A stretch of DNA of 64,000 nucleotides from CAJINA01 sp964647585 (GTDB taxonomy: Bacteria > Desulfobacterota > Desulfobacteria > Desulfobacterales > CAJINA01). Each line of letters opens with the position of its first letter. Position 1 is the stretch's first letter. Below the pieces are notes generated by a model. It was given only the letters and a program-made list of their open reading frames with translations. It did not search any database and was not told the DNA's origin. The DNA lies in contig CAZYGG010000004.1 in the NCBI GenBank assembly GCA_964647585.1, forward strand, positions 1 to 64,000. The letters are read 5' to 3'. The position numbers and the translations under genes were made by a program. This document shows, piece by piece, positions 61,953-64,000 of the stretch.

Positions 61953-63962
61953 TTACATCAGGAACGGAACCATCAGAAGGGCCACAACATTCAGAATCTT
62001 GATCATCGGGTTAACGGCCGGGCCGGCGGTATCTTTGTAGGGGTCGCCTACGGTGTCGCCGGTTACAGCGGCTTTATGGGCATCAGAGCCCTTGCCGCCG
62101 AGGTTGCCGTCTTCGATGTATTTTTTAGCGTTATCCCATGCGGCTCCACCGGTAGTCATGGAGACCGCAACGAAAACGCCGGTTATAATGGAACCGATGA
62201 GCAGACCGCCCAGGGCGACTTTGCCCAGCACGAAGCCAACGATCAGCGGTGCGGCTATCGGCAGAAGGGCCGGAACCATCATCTCTTTGAGTGCGAACTT
62301 GGTGACGATGTCAACACAAGCAGCGTAATCCGGTTTGGCGGTCCCTTCCATGATGCCCGGGATCTCGGCAAACTGGCGACGGACTTCAACCACAACTGCG
62401 GCACCGGCGTTTCCAACCGCCTCCATGGCAATGGAAGCGAACAGGTACGGCAGCAGACCGCCGATGAAAAGACCCAGGATAACGTTTACGTTAGACAGGT
62501 CAAAAGCGATCGTGCCCGTGGCACCGTGAATGGCGAATTCCTGTGTATAGGCTGCAAACAGAACCAGGGCGGCCAGGGCGGCAGAGCCGATAGCGTAACC
62601 CTTGGTAACGGCCTTGGTGGTGTTTCCAACAGCATCCAGCGGATCAGTGATCGCGCGAACGCTCTCGTCCATCTCGGCCATTTCGGCGATACCACCGGCG
62701 TTGTCGGTGATCGGGCCGTAGGCGTCAATGGCAATTACCATACCGGTCATGGAAAGCATGGACATGGCGGCCATGGCAATCCCGTAAAGGCCGGCAAACG
62801 CGTAGGCCAGGTAGATGCTCAGGCAGATGGCCAGGATCGGCAGCGCGGTGGACTGCATGGAAACGGCCAGACCGGCAATGATGTTGGTGCCGTGCCCGGT
62901 GGTGGACGCTTCGGCAATTCTCTTAACCGGGGCATAAATACCGGTGTAGTATTCGGTGATGATAACGATGACCACCGTGAGAATCAGGCCGATCAGGGTA
63001 CAGTAGTAAATGTTCATGGCGGTCAGGTCGCCCAGACCGTTCATGTACTTCACAGCGACAAAGTAAAACGCGATGCCTGACAGGATGGCGGAACCGAACA
63101 TGCCTTTGTACAGGGCGCCCATGACGTAACCGCTGCTGCCCAGTCTGACCATAAAGCTGCCGAGGATGGAAGCGATAATGGAGATGGCGCCGAGAATCAG
63201 CGGAAATTCAGTAGCCATGGCATTTTTCGGAAACAGCAGACTGCCGATCAGCATGGCGGCCACTGCGGTTACCGCGTAGGTTTCAAAAAGGTCTGCGGCC
63301 ATACCGGCACAGTCGCCCACGTTGTCGCCCACGTTGTCGGCGATGGTGGCCGGGTTGCGCGGATCGTCTTCGGGAATACCGGCTTCAACCTTGCCTACCA
63401 GGTCGGCGCCCACATCCGCACCCTTGGTGAAGATACCGCCGCCCAGACGGGCAAAAATGGAGATCAGGCTGCCACCGAATCCGAGGGCAACCAGGGCCAT
63501 GATGTCATGCGTAAACATGTAGAAACCGGCTACGGAAGTCAGCGCCAGGCCGGCCACGATCATACCGGTCACGGTACCGCCCCTGAAAGCCATGGACAGG
63601 CCGGCCGCCATGCCGTTTCTGGCCGCTTCAGCGGTCCGGACATTGGCCAGAACGGAGACGCGCATCCCGATGTAGCCTGCGCAAAAGGACGCGATGGCGC
63701 CGATGGCAAATCCAGCGGCGGTCTTGGCGCCCAGGGTCGCGAAGATAACTGCAAAAATGATAATCCCGGTGATGCCCATGGATTTCATCTGACGGTTCAA
63801 GTAGGCAATCGCGCCTTCCTGGATCGCGCCGGCGATTTCCTGCATTCTTTCATTACCCGCGGGGGCACTTTTCACAGCCATCGCCAGGATAAGGGCAAAT
63901 ACAATTCCCACAATACCAACGAGTGTGCATGCCAACGGGATGTTGCTCAACAAGACTTCCAT
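61953..63962 (-). CDS. hppA: Membrane-bound proton-translocating pyrophosphatase, K+-independent type
   Basis: Integral membrane enzyme of about 16 helices that couples pyrophosphate hydrolysis to ion pumping. Signature: DVGADLVGKVEAGIPEDDPR and ATIADNVGDNVGDCAGM, with the second DPxxDAVGNTT segment. At the residue that sets potassium dependence the protein has GNTTKAVTKG (Lys, and Thr three later), the pattern of K+-independent, H+-pumping enzymes; K+-dependent ones have Ala. ATG at 63962 was chosen, since GGAGG lies 5 nt upstream, rather than the ATG four codons earlier. Length about 669. It saves energy at low ATP supply, alongside Rnf. Confidence 0.94.
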   Translation of the reverse strand: MEVLLSNIPLACTLVGIVGIVFALILAMAVKSAPAGNERMQEIAGAIQEGAIAYLNRQMKSMGITGIIIFAVIFATLGAKTAAGFAIGAIASFCAGYIGMRVSVLANVRTAEAARNGMAAGLSMAFRGGTVTGMIVAGLALTSVAGFYMFTHDIMALVALGFGGSLISIFARLGGGIFTKGADVGADLVGKVEAGIPEDDPRNPATIADNVGDNVGDCAGMAADLFETYAVTAVAAMLIGSLLFPKNAMATEFPLILGAISIIASILGSFMVRLGSSGYVMGALYKGMFGSAILSGIAFYFVAVKYMNGLGDLTAMNIYYCTLIGLILTVVIVIITEYYTGIYAPVKRIAEASTTGHGTNIIAGLAVSMQSTALPILAICLSIYLAYAFAGLYGIAMAAMSMLSMTGMVIAIDAYGPITDNAGGIAEMAEMDESVRAITDPLDAVGNTTKAVTKGYAIGSAALAALVLFAAYTQEFAIHGATGTIAFDLSNVNVILGLFIGGLLPYLFASIAMEAVGNAGAAVVVEVRRQFAEIPGIMEGTAKPDYAACVDIVTKFALKEMMVPALLPIAAPLIVGFVLGKVALGGLLIGSIITGVFVAVSMTTGGAAWDNAKKYIEDGNLGGKGSDAHKAAVTGDTVGDPYKDTAGPAVNPMIKILNVVALLMVPFLM

Positions 63963-64000
63963 GCTTACCTCCATATTGAAAATGTTAAAATTTCGTGATG

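Overview
The window looks like a chromosomal segment of an anaerobic, sulfate-reducer-like member of the Desulfobacterota (Desulfobacterales type). This is inferred from the gene set: CO dehydrogenase/acetyl-CoA synthase (Wood-Ljungdahl) genes with a corrinoid-protein reactivator, an rnf operon led by a multihaem c-type cytochrome gene, a membrane pyrophosphatase, purH split into two genes, and a fused murE-murF. No rRNA, tRNA, insertion sequence or CRISPR array was found.

Layout. (1) 1-6023, minus strand: acyl-CoA transferase/GNAT fusion, ferredoxin-ASKHA corrinoid reactivator, cdhD with a long Ala/Lys-rich tail, and the first codons of a probable CO dehydrogenase gene. (2) 6024-13221: recD2, a TrmO-like gene, threonine aldolase and the two halves of purH, separated by intergenic DNA rich in inverted and tandem repeats. 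(3) 13476-17120: a promoter, a roughly 300-nt hairpin-rich leader, and a large regulatory protein (repeats, cNMP-like domain, PilZ) cut by one in-frame TAG. (4) 17496-25981: an AT-richer accessory block with a cyclase/ATPase/TPR regulator, a class I isoprenoid synthase coupled to a radical SAM enzyme, a small Nif11-leader-like peptide, a geranylgeranyl-reductase-type flavoenzyme and a lipoprotein-like alpha/beta hydrolase. This is the best candidate for an undescribed pathway. (5) 26093-34387: HD and FMN-barrel proteins, a receiver plus hybrid kinase in which the phospho-accepting His is Asn, a metallo-hydrolase, an AT-rich oxidoreductase with a gene remnant, and a GspE/PilB ATPase with a frameshift at an A6 run.

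(6) 34764-51054: the division and cell wall (dcw) cluster in one direction: mraZ, rsmH, ftsL, ftsI, murE-murF, mraY, murD, ftsW, murG, murC, ftsQ, ftsA, ftsZ. Many junctions overlap or nearly touch. murB and ddl are absent. (7) 51112-59921: a radical SAM protein, then a five-haem-motif cytochrome and rnfCDGEAB ending in a strong terminator. RnfC lacks the usual NADH/FMN motifs, while RnfB carries a GltD-like NAD(P)H/FAD module, which suggests a rewired Rnf. (8) 60145-63962, minus strand: an RluD-type pseudouridine synthase, a CarD-family regulator and an H+-pyrophosphatase of the K+-independent sequence type.

Together the conserved parts describe energy conservation (acetyl-CoA pathway, Rnf, pyrophosphatase) and envelope growth. 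The accessory block at 17.5-26 kb and the broken or atypical signalling genes around it are the least ordinary DNA. All functional calls come from reading motifs; no database search was run.
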